A DNA stretch of 64,000 nt from Okapia johnstoni (lineage: Eukaryota; Chordata; Mammalia; Artiodactyla; Giraffidae): positions 71,443,001 to 71,507,000 of the forward strand of contig CM044312.1 in the NCBI GenBank assembly GCA_024291935.2. Reading direction: 5' to 3'. How positions within the stretch are numbered: position 1 is the first letter of the stretch; each line of letters opens with the position of its first letter. The position numbers were made by a program, and so were the translations under genes. This document shows positions 35,649 through 48,149 of the stretch, piece after piece. The notes under the pieces are model-generated. The model was not told where the DNA came from. It ran no database searches and was given only the letters and a program-made list of their open reading frames with translations.

Positions 35649-36146
35649 AGCATGTTGGATTCAATCTTCTCATTTTATTCTGAGACACGTAAACCAGTGC
35701 AATTTAAACTACTCTGTAAATATATATCAAGTTCATGAATAAGCATGCTCCTTATCTCTGTCCCTTCTTTACATTACATTATATTACATTAACATTAGGA
35801 CATTATCTTGGGCATCCTAGCCCACCAGCCACTTGGTGATGCAAATAAAAATGACTAAAACCCAAACTACCAAACTATTATCATTTCTTAACAACTAACA
35901 TATATGAAATACAGAAATCATCTGGGCACTCGATGTCATTATGTCTTTTAGGTCTCTCATTATCATAGTCAATAAGAGTTTAAAAATACCAATCATAGTT
36001 GAAAATTTACGAGTGCCTGTGCAAGCTTTTCAGCTAGATTTGTCACACATGGAATAATTTTATGTAACTCTTTCACTAAAACCAGACTGTCCTCTTTTAT
36101 GTATAAATGCCGTTCCAGGACTATCAATTTAAAAATTGGCACTGAG
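35649..36146. other. Intron stretch, nothing recognised
   Basis: A TACATTACATTATATTACAT run lies near 35770..35790; otherwise AT-rich with no call. Confidence 0.5.
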
Positions 36147-36262
36147 AGATTTCCCCAGCAGTCTAGTGGTTGAGACTCCTCACTTCCACTGTAACGGGTT
36201 CAATTCCTGGTCAGGGAACTAGGATCCCAAATGCTGCATGGCGTGGCCAAAAAATAACTTTA
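36147..36262 (+). mobile_element. CHR-1-type SINE
   Basis: GATTTCCCCAGCAGTCTAGTGGTTGAGACTCC, then GGGTTCAATTCCTGGTCAGGGAACTAGGATCCC and a short A-rich end, match the cetartiodactyl CHR SINE (usual GACTTCCCTGGTGGTCCAGTGGTTAAGACTCC). It is tRNA-derived and older than the Bov-tA copies. Confidence 0.88.
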
Positions 36263-36292
36263 AAAAACTGGCATTGAACTTCACTGTTTCAA

Positions 36293-36294
<2 letters not shown>

Positions 36295-36336
<42 letters not shown>

Positions 36337-36345
36337 GCATTCATA
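36295..36345. repeat. (GT)n microsatellite
   Basis: About 17 uninterrupted GT units from 36295, then imperfect GCGTGTGC. The Cys-Val-rich frame 36238..36429 is an artefact. Confidence 0.96.
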
Positions 36346-37379
36346 CACATATGTGTGGGTGCGTTTCATGTACACAAAGAAGCAGAACAGACAAATTTGC
36401 TATTCACTAGAATGACTCTCCCACAATGAACTGAAGAAAAGGAAAGCAAAGGTACTTCCAACCAAAGAGGAAAATGAGATGATGTTAGAGATAATTTTTC
36501 AGAAGAAATACTAAGAGGGAAGATTTTAGATGGGTAAGAGCATCTTTGATAACATTCCTGCTCTTTCAGAGAGGAATCAACTTCTTTCTGTCTACTCAGA
36601 CCTCAGTCCTAATAAAATGGTCATTCACTAAGTACATGAGTTGCCAAGAGGCAAGATTACAGTTATGCATGGTCAGGGTGCTTTTGGAAATAAGCCATAA
36701 GTTTTGTGACCCTTTAAGTCTTGTTACTTATTTAACAGAATAAATTTGACATGTAAGGTCCTGTAAATCTGAGGTGTACAGCACATGTTACTTTGATACA
36801 TTTATATGTTTGTAATATGTTGCCAATGTAATGATATTTATCACATTATACAATAAAAGATTACTGTCTCTATTAATGCTTGTTATTTTTTTTTGGTAGA
36901 AAGTGTGTAAAAAAGAGTTGCTTTAACATCCTTATAGCACAGACTGCAAAGAAAGACAGTGGTTTCAACTGCTGACTGATCAGAATGCTTCACAGCTGCA
37001 ACATTGGACATTTCATATTTCTGAAACTTGCTTATGCTTGCAATCCAGCTACTCAGATTTTGACAAGTTTAGGGTATGTTGCTAGATAAATCTGTGGATA
37101 TCTACAGCACTCGTTACCCTTGTATTAATATATATTCCAGCTAAGTATATACCTTCTTAGGCACAGTGATACAAAATACTAGGATAAGCACCATTGCTTA
37201 CCTGTAAAATGAAAAATAACTATTAAAATAGATATAAAATTGGTTTTTGCACATAAAATTTTCACTTAGACATTCTCTATGAACTATCAAGTGACAATGT
37301 AAAGTGCAAACAGCCTCTATGCTACCTGTAATCCATGGCAATATAAATAACTCATTGTAACATCTGGGAAGCTAATGTG
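36346..37379. other. Intron stretch, nothing recognised
   Basis: AT-rich sequence without a supported feature. Confidence 0.5.
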
Positions 37380-37672
37380 TATTTTCTGTGGGGGCTGGCA
37401 GGGACTGTGCTGAGTCTTTGTAGCTATGAAGGCTTTCTTTAGTTGCAGTGAGTGGGCTTTTCAATGGAGTGGCTTCTCTTGCTGTGGAGCACAGGCTCTA
37501 GGTCCATGGGCTTCAGTAGTTAAAGCTCCCAGGCTCTAGAACACAGGCTCAGCAGTTGTGGCACACAGGCTTAGTTGCTCCACAGCATATGGGATCTACC
37601 TGCACCAGGGTTGAACCTGTGTCTCCTGCATTGGCAGGTGGATTCTTTACGCCTAAGCCACCAGGGAAGCCC
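37380..37672 (-). mobile_element. CHR-2-type long SINE, antisense
   Basis: Repeated GGGCTT/GGCTCT phrases (GTGGCTTCTCTTGCTGTGGAGCACAGGCTCTAGG, CAGCAGTTGTGGCACACAGGCTTAGTTGCTCC), then GTGTCTCCTGCATTGGCAGG and the antisense tRNA-like end CACCAGGGAAGCCC. This is the long CHR family shared by ruminants and whales. Confidence 0.88.
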
Positions 37673-37767
37673 AGGAGCTCATGTTTTAAGAAACATTTTA
37701 AAACACAATGTAATGTGAAAATAGATAAATAAAATATACACTCTAAATTAAACAAATTTGCTTCTTC

Positions 37768-39545
37768 CTATATGCAGTCAGCAAAAACAAGACCGGGAGT
37801 AGACTGTGGCTCAGATCATGAACTGCTTATTGCCAAATTCAGACTTAAATTGAAGAAGGTAGGGAAAACCACTAGCCCATCCAGGTATGACCTAGATCAA
37901 ATCCCTTATGAGTATACAGTGGAAGTGACAAATAGATTTAAGGGACTAGATTTGATAGACAGAGTGCCTGATGAACTATGAACAGAGGTTCGTGACATTG
38001 TACAGGAGACAGGGATCAAGACAATCCCCATGGAAAAGAAAGGCAAAAAAGCAAAATGGCTGTCTGAGGAGGCCTTACAGATAGCTGGGAAGAGAACAGA
38101 AGCGAAAAGCAAAGGAGAAAAGGAAAGATATTCCCACCTGAATGCAGAGTTCCAAAGAATAGCAAGGAGAGATAAGAAGGCCTTCCTCAGTGATCAATGC
38201 AAAGAAATAGAGGAAAACAACAGATTGGGAAAGATGAGAGATCTTTTCAAGAAAATTAGAGATACCAAAGGAACATTTCATGCAAAGATAGGCTCGATAA
38301 AGGACAGAAATGATATGGACCTAACAGAGGCAGAAGATATTAAGAAGAGGTGGAAAAAATACACAGAAGGCAGAGGAACCAGAGATCAAATTTCCAATAT
38401 CCTCTGGATCATCGAAAAAGCAAGAGAGTTCCAGAAAAACATCTATTTCTGCTTGATTGACTATGCCAAAGCCTTTGACTGTGTGGATCACAATAAACTG
38501 TGGAAAATTCTTCAAGAGATGGGAATAACAGACCATCTGATCTGTCTCTTGAGAAACCTGTATGCAGGTCAGGAAGCAACAGTTAGAACTGGACATGGAA
38601 TAACAGACTGGTTCCAAATAGGAAAAGGAGTCCGTCAAGGCTGTATATTGTCACCCTGCTTATTTAACTTATATGCAGAGTCCATCATGAGAAACGCTGG
38701 GCTGGAAGAAACACAAGCTGGAATCAAGATTGTCGGGAGAAATATCAATAACCTCAGATATGCAGATGACACCACCTTATGGCAGAAAGTGAAGAAGAAT
38801 TAAAGAGCCTCTTAATGAAAGTGAAAGAGGAGAGTGGAAAAGTTGGCTTAAAGCTCAACATTCAGAAAACTAAGATCATGGCATCTGGTCCCATCACTTC
38901 ATGGGAAATAGATGGGGAAACATTGGAAACAGTGTCAGACTTTATTTGGGGGGGGCTCTAAAATCACTGTTGATGGTGATTGCAGCGATGAAATTAAAAG
39001 ACGCTTACTCCTTGGAAGGAAGGTTATGGCCAATCTAGAAAGCATATTTAAAAGCAGAGACATTACTTTGCCAACAAAAGTCCGTCTAGTCAAGGCTATG
39101 GTTTTTCCAGTGGTCATGTATGGATGTGAGAGTTGGACGGTGAAGAAGGCTGAGCGCCGAAGAATTGATGCTTCTGAACTGTGGTGCTGGAGAAGACTCT
39201 TGAGAGTCCCTTGGACTGCAAGAAGATCCAACCAGTCCATCCTAAAGGAGATCAATCCTGGGTGTTCATTGGAAGGACTGATGTTGAAACTGAAACTCCA
39301 ATACTTTGGCCACCTCATGCGAAGAGTTGACTCATTGGAAAAGACCCTGGTGCTGGGTAGGATTGGGGGAAGGAGGAGAAGGGGACCACAGAGAATGAGA
39401 TGGTTGGATGGCATCACTGACTCGATGGACATGGGTTTGGGTAGACTGTGGGAGTTGGTGATGGACAGAGAGGCCTGGCGTGCTGCAATTCATGGGGTCA
39501 CAAAGAGTCGGACACGACTGAGCGACTGAACTGATCTGAACTGAT
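37768..39545 (+). mobile_element. BovB LINE, 5'-truncated, with internal deletion
   Basis: Starts at the end of the endonuclease with an intact SDH box (DCGSDHELLIAKF near 37802). It continues through the linker (frame 38030..38803) and then jumps near 38368 from KKRWKKYTE to GRGTRDQ, losing roughly 430 bases of early RT. The remaining RT has FCLIDYAKAFDCVDH, GVRQGCILSPCLFN and an intact YADD, then a frameshift. Frames 38779..38961 and 38912..39529 carry the C-terminus to the BovA-like 3' end. Not functional. Confidence 0.95.
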
Positions 39546-40019
39546 TTCATTTCACAGTCACTTAATAAAACCCATGGCTGATTTCACTTGTTTTACTTAG
39601 TATGAACAGAATGCTAGATATCTAATTTATATTCACTCAAAACTTTGATATACTTCCATGTATTTTGGCTTCTAGTATTACTGCTAAAAGTCTAGAAAGT
39701 TTATTATCTTAGTGACAAAAAAAAAAAAAACTGAATGAGGCTTGAAACATCTGACCCAATTCTGAGAATATAAAGAAATACTATACTATAAAAAAATGGG
39801 AATTAACATGTGATACAGTATTATTAACTAAAGTACAGATTTTGTTCAAATTTCACAAAATTTTATGCTAGTGTCCATTTTTTGTTTTCATACCTTATTT
39901 TCAAGATTCCACATTGTATTTAGTTGCATTGAGCAGATTCAGCTGCATGCAACAAATTCTGTTAAATTCTCTTTTCATTTTTATGGTCACAAATATTTTC
40001 TAATGTTCCTTGTTATGGC
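39546..40019. other. Intron stretch, nothing recognised
   Basis: Contains an A run at 39717..39730. No gene or clear repeat. Confidence 0.5.
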
Positions 40020-40605
40020 TTCTTAGATACACCCATCAATTAAAAGTGGATGTTTAATTTCCAAATGCATGGGATTTATAAAGTATCCTTGATATTAATT
40101 TCTCATTCTTATATAATTTCTCATTTAAATACTTTCTTCTCTGCATCACCCTCTGTGCTTTTTTTAGTTTTCTAACTTTATTGAGGCTTTCAATGGCTAG
40201 TCAAAGATTTCTCTTGGTAAATGTCACATTGCACTTGAAAATATGTAGATTATTTTCAAATGTCTTTTGGTACTGATTTCTAACATAATTCCACAGTGAT
40301 AAGGGAACAAACTGTATGACTGCAATACCTTTAGATCATGAAATTTTTGCACCTTGTTTTATGTCCCTGAATATGTTCCAATGTCTCCTTGTTTATAGTC
40401 TATGGGAACCTGAATAGAATTCGTATCCCACTGTTGTGTGAAAATTGTATAAATCTTAATTATGTTGCATTGGTTCATGATGATTTTTAGTTCTACTATA
40501 CCCTTCTACTTTTCCATATATTCATTCTGTTAATTTTTGAGAGTTTGATATTGAAATTCCACCTAAATATCTTAATTTATCTACTTCAAAAATAATTGTA
40601 ATATA
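40020..40605 (-). repeat. Old LINE-1 ORF2 fragment, antisense
   Basis: AAAGTGGATGTTTAATTTCC near 40042, TAACATAATTCCACAGTGAT near 40282, TTGTTTTATGTCCCTGAATATG near 40353 and GTATAAATCTTAATTATGTTGCATTGG follow the order of the reverse complement of L1 ORF2. It is strongly diverged, without a usable frame. Confidence 0.65.
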
Positions 40606-40606
40606 T

Positions 40607-40855
40607 AGCAGAACTAGGAGGCTTCCCTCGTGGCACAGCAGTAAAGAATTCACCTAAAAATCATGAGTCACAGGAGATGCTGGTTCGATCCCTGGGTCAG
40701 GAAGATCCCCTGGAGAAGGCCATAGCAACGCACTCCAGTATTCTTGCCTGGAGAATCCCACGGACAGAGGAGCATGGTTGACTACAGTCCATGGGGTCAC
40801 AAAAAGTCAGACCCGACTGAAGAGACTTGGCACACATACACGCATAGTGGAACTA
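40607..40855 (+). mobile_element. Bov-tA-type SINE with imperfect TSD
   Basis: Head GGCTTCCCTCGTGGCACAGCAG, GGTTCGATCCCTGGGTCAGG, and an end near GACTTGGCACACATACACGC. Flanks AGCAGAACTA (40607..40616) and AGTGGAACTA (40846..40855) match at 8 of 10 bases. Confidence 0.92.
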
Positions 40856-42689
40856 TATGTAACTTTCTAATTTCCAAGCCTCCTGTGAATGTGTTACCAT
40901 ACTTTCATAATTTGAAAAAGAAGAAAGAAAAAAGTAAAACCCATGGCTATTTATAGAAAAATCTCTGATTTCATATGCATGAGTTTCACTAAACTCAGTT
41001 AAAAGGTTCAAAAAATTATTACACAAATTTTAACTTCAGAGAAATCACTATCTTCAAAATATCTTTTACTTCACACTATAAAGGTTTGCTCTTTCTTCTG
41101 TCACATATTCATTTGCAGCCATTATTGAATACATGATGACTGCCATGATTTTAAAAGTGAAAAAAATTGCTCAAGTAAACCAAAATAACTGAAAATAACA
41201 CAAAGACTGACATGGATTCATGTAACAATTACAGGTAAAAATGTTCCCTAAGGTAAAACAAGCCATAAAATTATGTTAAGCATTGAACAAAATCTAATCA
41301 CTCACTTAAAATATGCATTCATCATACTCCTTTATTCTTGAAAATAGATGCACTGGACATATCTGAGTTAATATTCAATTAGTTGTCAAAAAAAAAAGAA
41401 ATATTTCTTCCTGTTACTTCTAGACTATCCAAAGCAGACAATATTGTATATTAAATTTAAAACAAATTTCTAAAGTTTAAGTTAAATTTTTCAATTAAGA
41501 CTTTTAAAAATTAACTAAAAAATTGATTTCCAAATAGGGTCTTTTTTAACAGAGTTTGTAACATATCAATGAAATGTAATAACAGAAGCAATTATCAATT
41601 TCCTATAATATGACCATTTTGAGTTTTAAGCACATCATATCCCTATACAAGCCCATGTAAAATCAGTAATTATGAAACTATTACTAACTTATCTATACAA
41701 CAGAAATTATAATTTACTTTTATTAAAGAAACATTGTATCAATCCTTTCTGTAAACAAAAGAGAGGGAGTTGGGACTGGAATAGGACAATCAATCACAGT
41801 ACTAAGAAAGTTGTAAGACCCTATTCCATGCTTTTCATAATAATCAGACTGTAGTTTAGAAATGCTTTTAAAAATTAATATTGGACACTGGACCAGCAAG
41901 GTAAATGTTCCTATTGAACTCTAAGATGGGATTAAGTCAGCTTAAATGCTAAAATCACTGGGGGAGGCTGGTGGTAGATAGACTACTGGTTGCTTCATCT
42001 TGAAACTGTTAATATAAAGAATCATTTGTATTGAGCTGCTGACATGCTCACAAATGCAAAGTAAACTTTTAGCTGACTTTTGATGTATTTTTCTTTATTT
42101 TACATGGTTGACTATGAACACATAGGAATTAATTCTGTTATTTTATTGCTCTTCTTTATGAGGTTGTGATTTCTAGCTAAGAAATGAAAGATCTGCCTTA
42201 AAACATGATACATGTATTTAACTCTAGTCACATGTAAGAAGTATAAAATAAATTCCTAAGCCTAAATCAGTGAATTATAATAGGATTCCTATGCTTGTCA
42301 AGCCTAGAGTAAATGATTCAATATATTCACCAATTGTCTAGCAGAAAAGATATGGGGACAAGGGGAATAAATTATTAGGTGAAAATAAACTATGGCTAGA
42401 GTATAAAATAAATATTAAACAGATCTTTACACATAAAGGTGGCATCAGTGAGAGTTATTTTTAAAAGGTGAAAATATGTTCCATTCCATTTAATGGCATT
42501 ACTCTTCACATTAATGATTTTCAAAGATTTATTTCACTCTATAGGAAAAACTTTAAGACTACTACTTGAAAATTACTCATACTACTAATTAGTCAATCAT
42601 TTTCTATTTTTCAGTTAGTCTCCAATTAAGTGTAAAATCCTTTGAAAGTTAAAAACATTTCATGTCACTAGCTCAAAATGACCAACATG
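40856..42689. other. AT-rich intron stretch, nothing recognised
   Basis: No supported gene or repeat. The 60-codon frame at 41672..41854 does not start with ATG upstream of recognisable coding sequence and matches nothing known to me. Confidence 0.5.
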
Positions 42690-44330
42690 TTTGGAAACAC
42701 ATTTACAAACACTTACATAATGCTTATTATCTGCCAACACTACATCACTTAAATACATAACTTATTTAATATTCTCAAGATACTATTACTACCCTGGGCT
42801 CAGTTCAGTTCAGTCGCTCAGTCATGTCTGACTCTTTGGGACCCCATGAATCACAGCACGCCAGGCCTCCTTGTCCATCACCAACTCCCGGAGTTTACCC
42901 AAACCCATATCCATCGAGTCGGTGATGCCATCCAACCATCTCATCCTCTGTCGTCCCTTTCTCCTCCTGCCCCCAATCCTTCCCAGCATTAGGGTATTTT
43001 CCAATGAGTCAACCCTTCACATGAGGTGGCCAAAGTATTGGAGTTTCAGCTTCAACATCAGTCCTTCCAATGAACACCCAGGACTGAGCTCCTTTAGGAT
43101 GGACTGGTTGGATCTTCTTGCAGTCCAAGGGACTCTCAAGAGTCTTCTCCAACACCACAGTTCAAAAGCATCAATTCTTCAGTGCTCAGCTTTCTTCACC
43201 GTCCAACTCTCACATCCATATATGACCAATGGAAAAACCAGAGCCTTGACTAGACGGACTTTTGTTGGCAAAGTAATGTCTCTGCTTTTAAATATGCTAT
43301 CTAGGTTGGCCATAACCTTCCTTCCAAGGAGTAAGTGTCTTTTTATTTCATGGCTGCAATCACCATCAGCAGTGATTTTGGAGCCCCCCAAAATAAACTC
43401 TGACACTGTTTCCACTGTTTCCCCATCTATTTCCCATGAAGTGATGGGACCAGATGCCATGATCTTAGTTTTCTGAATGTTGATCTTTAAGCCAACTTTT
43501 TCACTCTCCTCTTTCACTTTCATCAAGAAGCTCTTTAGTTCTTCTTCACTTTCTACCATAAGAGTGGTGTCATCTTCATATCTGAGGTTATTGATATTTC
43601 TCCCGACAATCTTGATTCCAGCTTGTGTTTCTTCCAACCCAGCGTTTCTCATGATGGACTCTGCATATAAGTTAAATAAGCAGGGTGACAATATATAGCC
43701 TTGACATACCCCTTTTCCTATTTGGAACCAGTCTGTTATTCCATGTCCAGTTCTAACTGTTGCTTCCTGACCTGCATACAGGTTTCTCAAGAGACAGGTC
43801 AGATGGTCTGGTATTCCCATCTCTTTCAGAATTTTCCACAGTTTATTGTGATCCACACAGTCAAAGGCTTTGGCATAGTCAATAAAGCAGAAATAGATGT
43901 TCTTCTGGAACTCTCTTGCTTTTTCGATGATCCAGTGTATGTTGGCAATTTGATCTCTGGTTCCTCTGCCTTTTCTAAAACCAGCTTGAGCATCTGGAAG
44001 TTCACAGTTCATGTATTGCTGAAGCCTGGCTTGGAGAATTTTGAGCATTACTTAACTAGGTGTGAGATGAGTGCAATTGTGTGGTAGTTTGAGCATTCTT
44101 TGGCATTGCCTTTCTTTGGGATTGGAATAAAAACTGACCTTTTCCAGTCCTGTGGCCACTGCTAAGTTTTCCAGATTTGCTGGCATATTGAGTGCAGCAC
44201 TTTCACCCTGGGCTAGATAACTTGTTTATATAGCCAATACCAAGTGGCATACTCAGGATTTCAACCCAGACAATCTACTTGGGAGACTACATTTAAAGCC
44301 TACTCTATCACAATTCTTCAGAGAAATGAT
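42690..44330 (-). repeat. MIR SINE, antisense, split by a BovB insertion
   Basis: Left half 42690..42800 (TTATTATCTGCCAACACTACATCACTTAAATACATAACTTATTTAATATTCTCAAG) and right half 44215..44330 (AAGTGGCATACTCAGGATTTCAACCCAG ... AAAGCCTACTCTATC) together give one antisense MIR. The BovB between them is younger. Confidence 0.75.
42791..44224 (-). mobile_element. BovB LINE, 5'-truncated, with exact 10-bp TSD
   Basis: Runs from the 3' end at 42801 (CAGTTCAGTTCAGTCGCTCAG on this strand) to a 5' truncation at 44214 in early RT. The direct repeats ACCCTGGGCT at 42791..42800 and 44215..44224 bound it exactly. Frame 43179..44048 is 289 codons and holds FCFIDYAKAFDCVDH, GVCQGYILSPCLFNLYAES and YEDD in place of YADD, so it is the best-preserved RT frame in the window but altered at the catalytic box. 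Low divergence suggests a relatively young copy. Confidence 0.97.
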
Positions 44331-44498
44331 TCATCCAGGGACTGTTATGCATTTGAAAGCCATTGTTTAAACTACAAGCAGTAGGGTTGTTCAATGTGAA
44401 AACTTTTTGCTCACTATGAGAGTGAATGTATGAATTTCAAGCAGCTAAAAAGGAAGGTGAGCATAAGAAATATGGAAAAAGATTGCACCTTATAAATG

Positions 44499-44760
44499 TT
44501 AAGTATAGAAATATGTTTAGTGCTTAGTTGCTTTGCACAGTTGTGTCTGACTCTCTGTGGCCCTATGGACTGTAGCCCACCAGGCTCCTCTGTCTATGGA
44601 ATTTTCCAGGCAAGAATACTGGAGTGGGTTGCCATGCCCTCCTCCAGGGGATCTTCCCTACCCAGGGATTGAAGGGAGTCTCTGAGTCTCTCTTGTCTCC
44701 TGCATTAGCAGGTGGATTCTTTACCACTAACACCACCTGGGAAGCTCTTAAGAGTAGAAA
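44499..44760 (-). mobile_element. Bov-tA-type SINE, antisense, with imperfect TSD
   Basis: Antisense body CAGTTGTGTCTGACTCTCTG ... ending in the antisense variant head CACCACCTGGGAAGC. Flanks TTAAGTATAGAAA (44499..44511) and TTAAGAGTAGAAA (44748..44760) agree at 11 of 13 bases. Confidence 0.92.
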
Positions 44761-46511
44761 AGGTGGCACTTAAAAACATTAGTTGTGGTCTCACCCCAAA
44801 AGTAATCAAACATGACAAAAAAGCACACAGTCATATTTAGCATTCAACATCATACTATCTAAATTTTGTACATTAAAAAATATATTGAAAACTATAGTAG
44901 TATCCCCCATAAATTATGCCCAAAGATAACTCATTCACCTTGTCCTAAAATTTAAAGATACTTTATCATAAAACAATTAAATGATCAAATTGCTTAAACA
45001 ATTCAATAAATTCATATACTTAGTTTGCTATGGATGAAAATGAATCTTGGAGAAAATTTGACACAATTTGTTTTCAGCTTTTCAAATAAAGGAAGCACAG
45101 AGGTTTAACTCTATGATACTAGCTTGAAGTCAGTCAAAAAGAAGCATGACTCTTAATAATTGTGGATCTACTTTCCTTTGAAGGTGTCTCTGAAAGGAGC
45201 AATAGGAGAGAGAGAAATGTACATCTACTGTAGAACTGAATTTCAAAGGCTTTATTTGGCCCTTCTTCTACATAGGAAAATTTAGAAAACTTTTTGCCTT
45301 TTATTTTCCACTGTGAGATTCTAAATGGGAAAATAAGTTCAGGCTCTGCAGGTCCCCATGTGGTTTTAGATGCAGTAGCAAGGAATGTAGGACACAAAGA
45401 TCTATGTAATTGCCTGCAGTGAACATAAGTGCAAATTTTAAAACAAAAAAAAAGAAAAACCTTTAGCACTTCAGTATAGATCTCAAAATCACTCAAGAAA
45501 CTTCCTTCAACTGCATCCACTGCATTAATGAGATCACAGAAGAGAACTACTAATTTAGAATTAAATATTTTGGTGATAAAAATGTATTATTATAATCTAA
45601 AAAGCCATAGTTTATAAAAAATAATACGATATGAAAATAAACGGTATTTTTCATATATGACTCATCACTGTGTGAATTAAAAGCAGTTTAAATTTAAAAG
45701 GGAATCTCTTGAATTTAATTAAATGGTTTTCAAAACTGGTTTTAAAAACATTTAAATTTTTGTAGAAAAATTACATCTATTTGTTTAGTTCATCTTAAAA
45801 TTCTGGTAGTTTACCTTCCTTTAAAATTATGATAATTTAATCTTAAAACAAGTGTAGAGGAAAATTGGCCAAACATGTAAATAAAAATTGATTAAACAAT
45901 GCAATTTTATATGGTGCACTTTTTAATAAACACTCTTGTTATGCAAATTTCTCCTTTTCTTTGCAAAATCTGCCTTAGTTTACCAGATTATATATGTAGT
46001 TTCTATATAATACACAGTGTTGAGTATTCAAAAATCAGCTATCTATTAATATTTTAAAAATACAACTGCTAAACAAACCATGTTTAAGTTTTTCAATTAT
46101 GCTAGTTTATTGGCTCTCTAGAAATAAAACTACAGAGCTAAGAATTTCTATGTATTTTTCCAGCACGTGAAATTGGTAATGAAACCCAAGATACATAGAC
46201 ACTATATCTAAGCTTCTGAAAATTTCACTTTTTTTACAATGATAAAGTAAACCTATCTATTATTTGACAAGGGAAAGAAAGATTTCGACGTGGGAATAGC
46301 ATATGAATCACCACACATGGAAGAATATAAAAGAGGATTATATTTTCCACAAAAGCTAAAAGAAGCAATTATTTTTGTTTCTTGGTCAATAGAGATTCAG
46401 AAGGTGAATCAGGTTCCTTGAGGGTTCTGTGAATATCATTAATAAGCATCAATCATCAATGACCCAGTGAAGTCCAGAACTGCAGGTTAGTACAAAATGA
46501 AAAGAAATTTT
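44761..46511. other. AT-rich intron stretch, nothing recognised
   Basis: The 128-codon minus frame at 45134..45520 starts with GTG, contains no ATG codon and resembles no known protein. No repeat call is made. Confidence 0.5.
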
Positions 46512-46839
46512 CCCTAAATATATCACATTCAGTCATGCCTGACTCTTTGCGACCGCATGCACTATACAGTCCATGGAATTCTCCAGGCCAGTATACTGGA
46601 CTGGGTAGCCTTCTCCTTCTCCAGGGGATCTTCCCAACTCAAGGATCAAACCCAGGTCTCCAGCATTGCAGGCGGATTCTTTACCAGCTGAGCCACCAGG
46701 GAAGCACAAGGATACTGGAGTGGGTAGCCTATCCCTTCTCCAGCGGATCTTCCCCACCCAGGAATTGAAAGGGGTCTCCTGCATTGTAGGTGGGTTCTTT
46801 ACCAACTGAGCTACCAGAGAACCCTAAGTATATCACATT
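46512..46839 (-). mobile_element. Bov-A2 SINE with 18-bp TSD
   Basis: Two antisense BovA units with the GGGAAGC boundary at about 46700. Flanking repeats CCCTAAATATATCACATT (46512..46529) and CCCTAAGTATATCACATT (46822..46839) differ at one base. Confidence 0.96.
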
Positions 46840-48149
46840 ATATGTCTATATTCCATGAGTTCTAAAAACAATAACCTTCTAAATAAAACCTAACATAGAA
46901 GTTGAATATCTGAGACTGTCTTGGATCAATTCATGGAAGGGTTTACATGAGATCTAGTTCAGGTACCCATCTTACATGGGAATCCATGGCATGTGGTCAC
47001 TGGCCTCTTCATAAACACTCACAACTATGGGAGCTAATGAGTTCACAGTAGAGTCCACAGATTTTTTTTAAAGCTCTGTTAAAATCATCTTAATAAAAGT
47101 AAAATGCTCCATCCTTTAAAAATTCCCACAGATCTGTCTTATTTTTGCCCTATAGCATAATCACAGGATAGTATTTAATGATAGCTTTCATGCCTTCACT
47201 TTTCCAAGTTAAAGTCTTTCCACTGGATTTTATAGAATAGATTGACGATACTCCCAAAATCTCCATTTCTTACTTCTCTAGCTGCTAGAGCAACAAACAG
47301 CCTGTGAAGGTCCATCTCAAAATACAGTACTCAGAATGAGTACATTAAAATGTGGTCATAATTACAAACTACAGTGGGATAAACACTTCCCTCATTAGGC
47401 TACAATCATTAGTCCAATTTATTAATAACAATATCTTAAAGTTGGCAGCCATTTTCCACTACAAATACTAACCTTGTTTTCAACAAAACCATGGTCATTA
47501 ATTGTGACATAAACTTCCGGATTCAAAACCAGAACTTCACATTTATACCCATTACTATGAAATAGTATCATGACATCAAATATGCTAACATTAATGCCTG
47601 TATTCGAGCCTCTGGTATGTCATATTGGAAAACGGTAAGATACTCTGCCTTCCGACCACATCCTTCAGGTTCGTACCTTATTTAACTCTGTGGCCCGACA
47701 TACAAGTCAATGCTCACATTAGCCTATCTCAAGTCATCAGTCACTAACACTCTAGAATTTCCAATTAAAACTTTTTTTGTATGGCAATTTATATTTAAGA
47801 AATTTTGCCTGAGGTTTCATTTTTCACTGACTTACTTTTAAAACTGGTTTATAGAGAAGAATATCTCCCTAAGAGTGTTTCATACCTTCCCAAGAGTGTT
47901 TCTTGATAGTTGAGCATGCAGTGAGAATAAGTGGTTGTTCAAAATTCAGGCAATGACATGCTTAATTCCATCTTTGAATCTGAACAATGTGTCACCAACA
48001 ACAAATCTTTCGATCTGTGACATATATACATACATGTCACACAGGACTGTGAAAGTGAGCTACAAAACTTATGCAATCCCATGTGGAAAATGAAGATACA
48101 GTATTTTATTCCAGCTAAAGTTGTCCTCTTTCCAAGAAACTCTTATTTC
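46840..48149. other. Intron stretch left of the CpG island, nothing recognised
   Basis: AT-rich sequence with no supported gene or repeat. Base composition shifts to GC-rich from about 48150 rightward. Confidence 0.5.

Noticed and set aside
45134..45520. 128-codon minus-strand open frame, the longest outside repeats and the CpG island
   Set aside because: It begins with GTG and contains no ATG codon, has no recognisable domain, and lies in AT-rich intron without codon-use signal.
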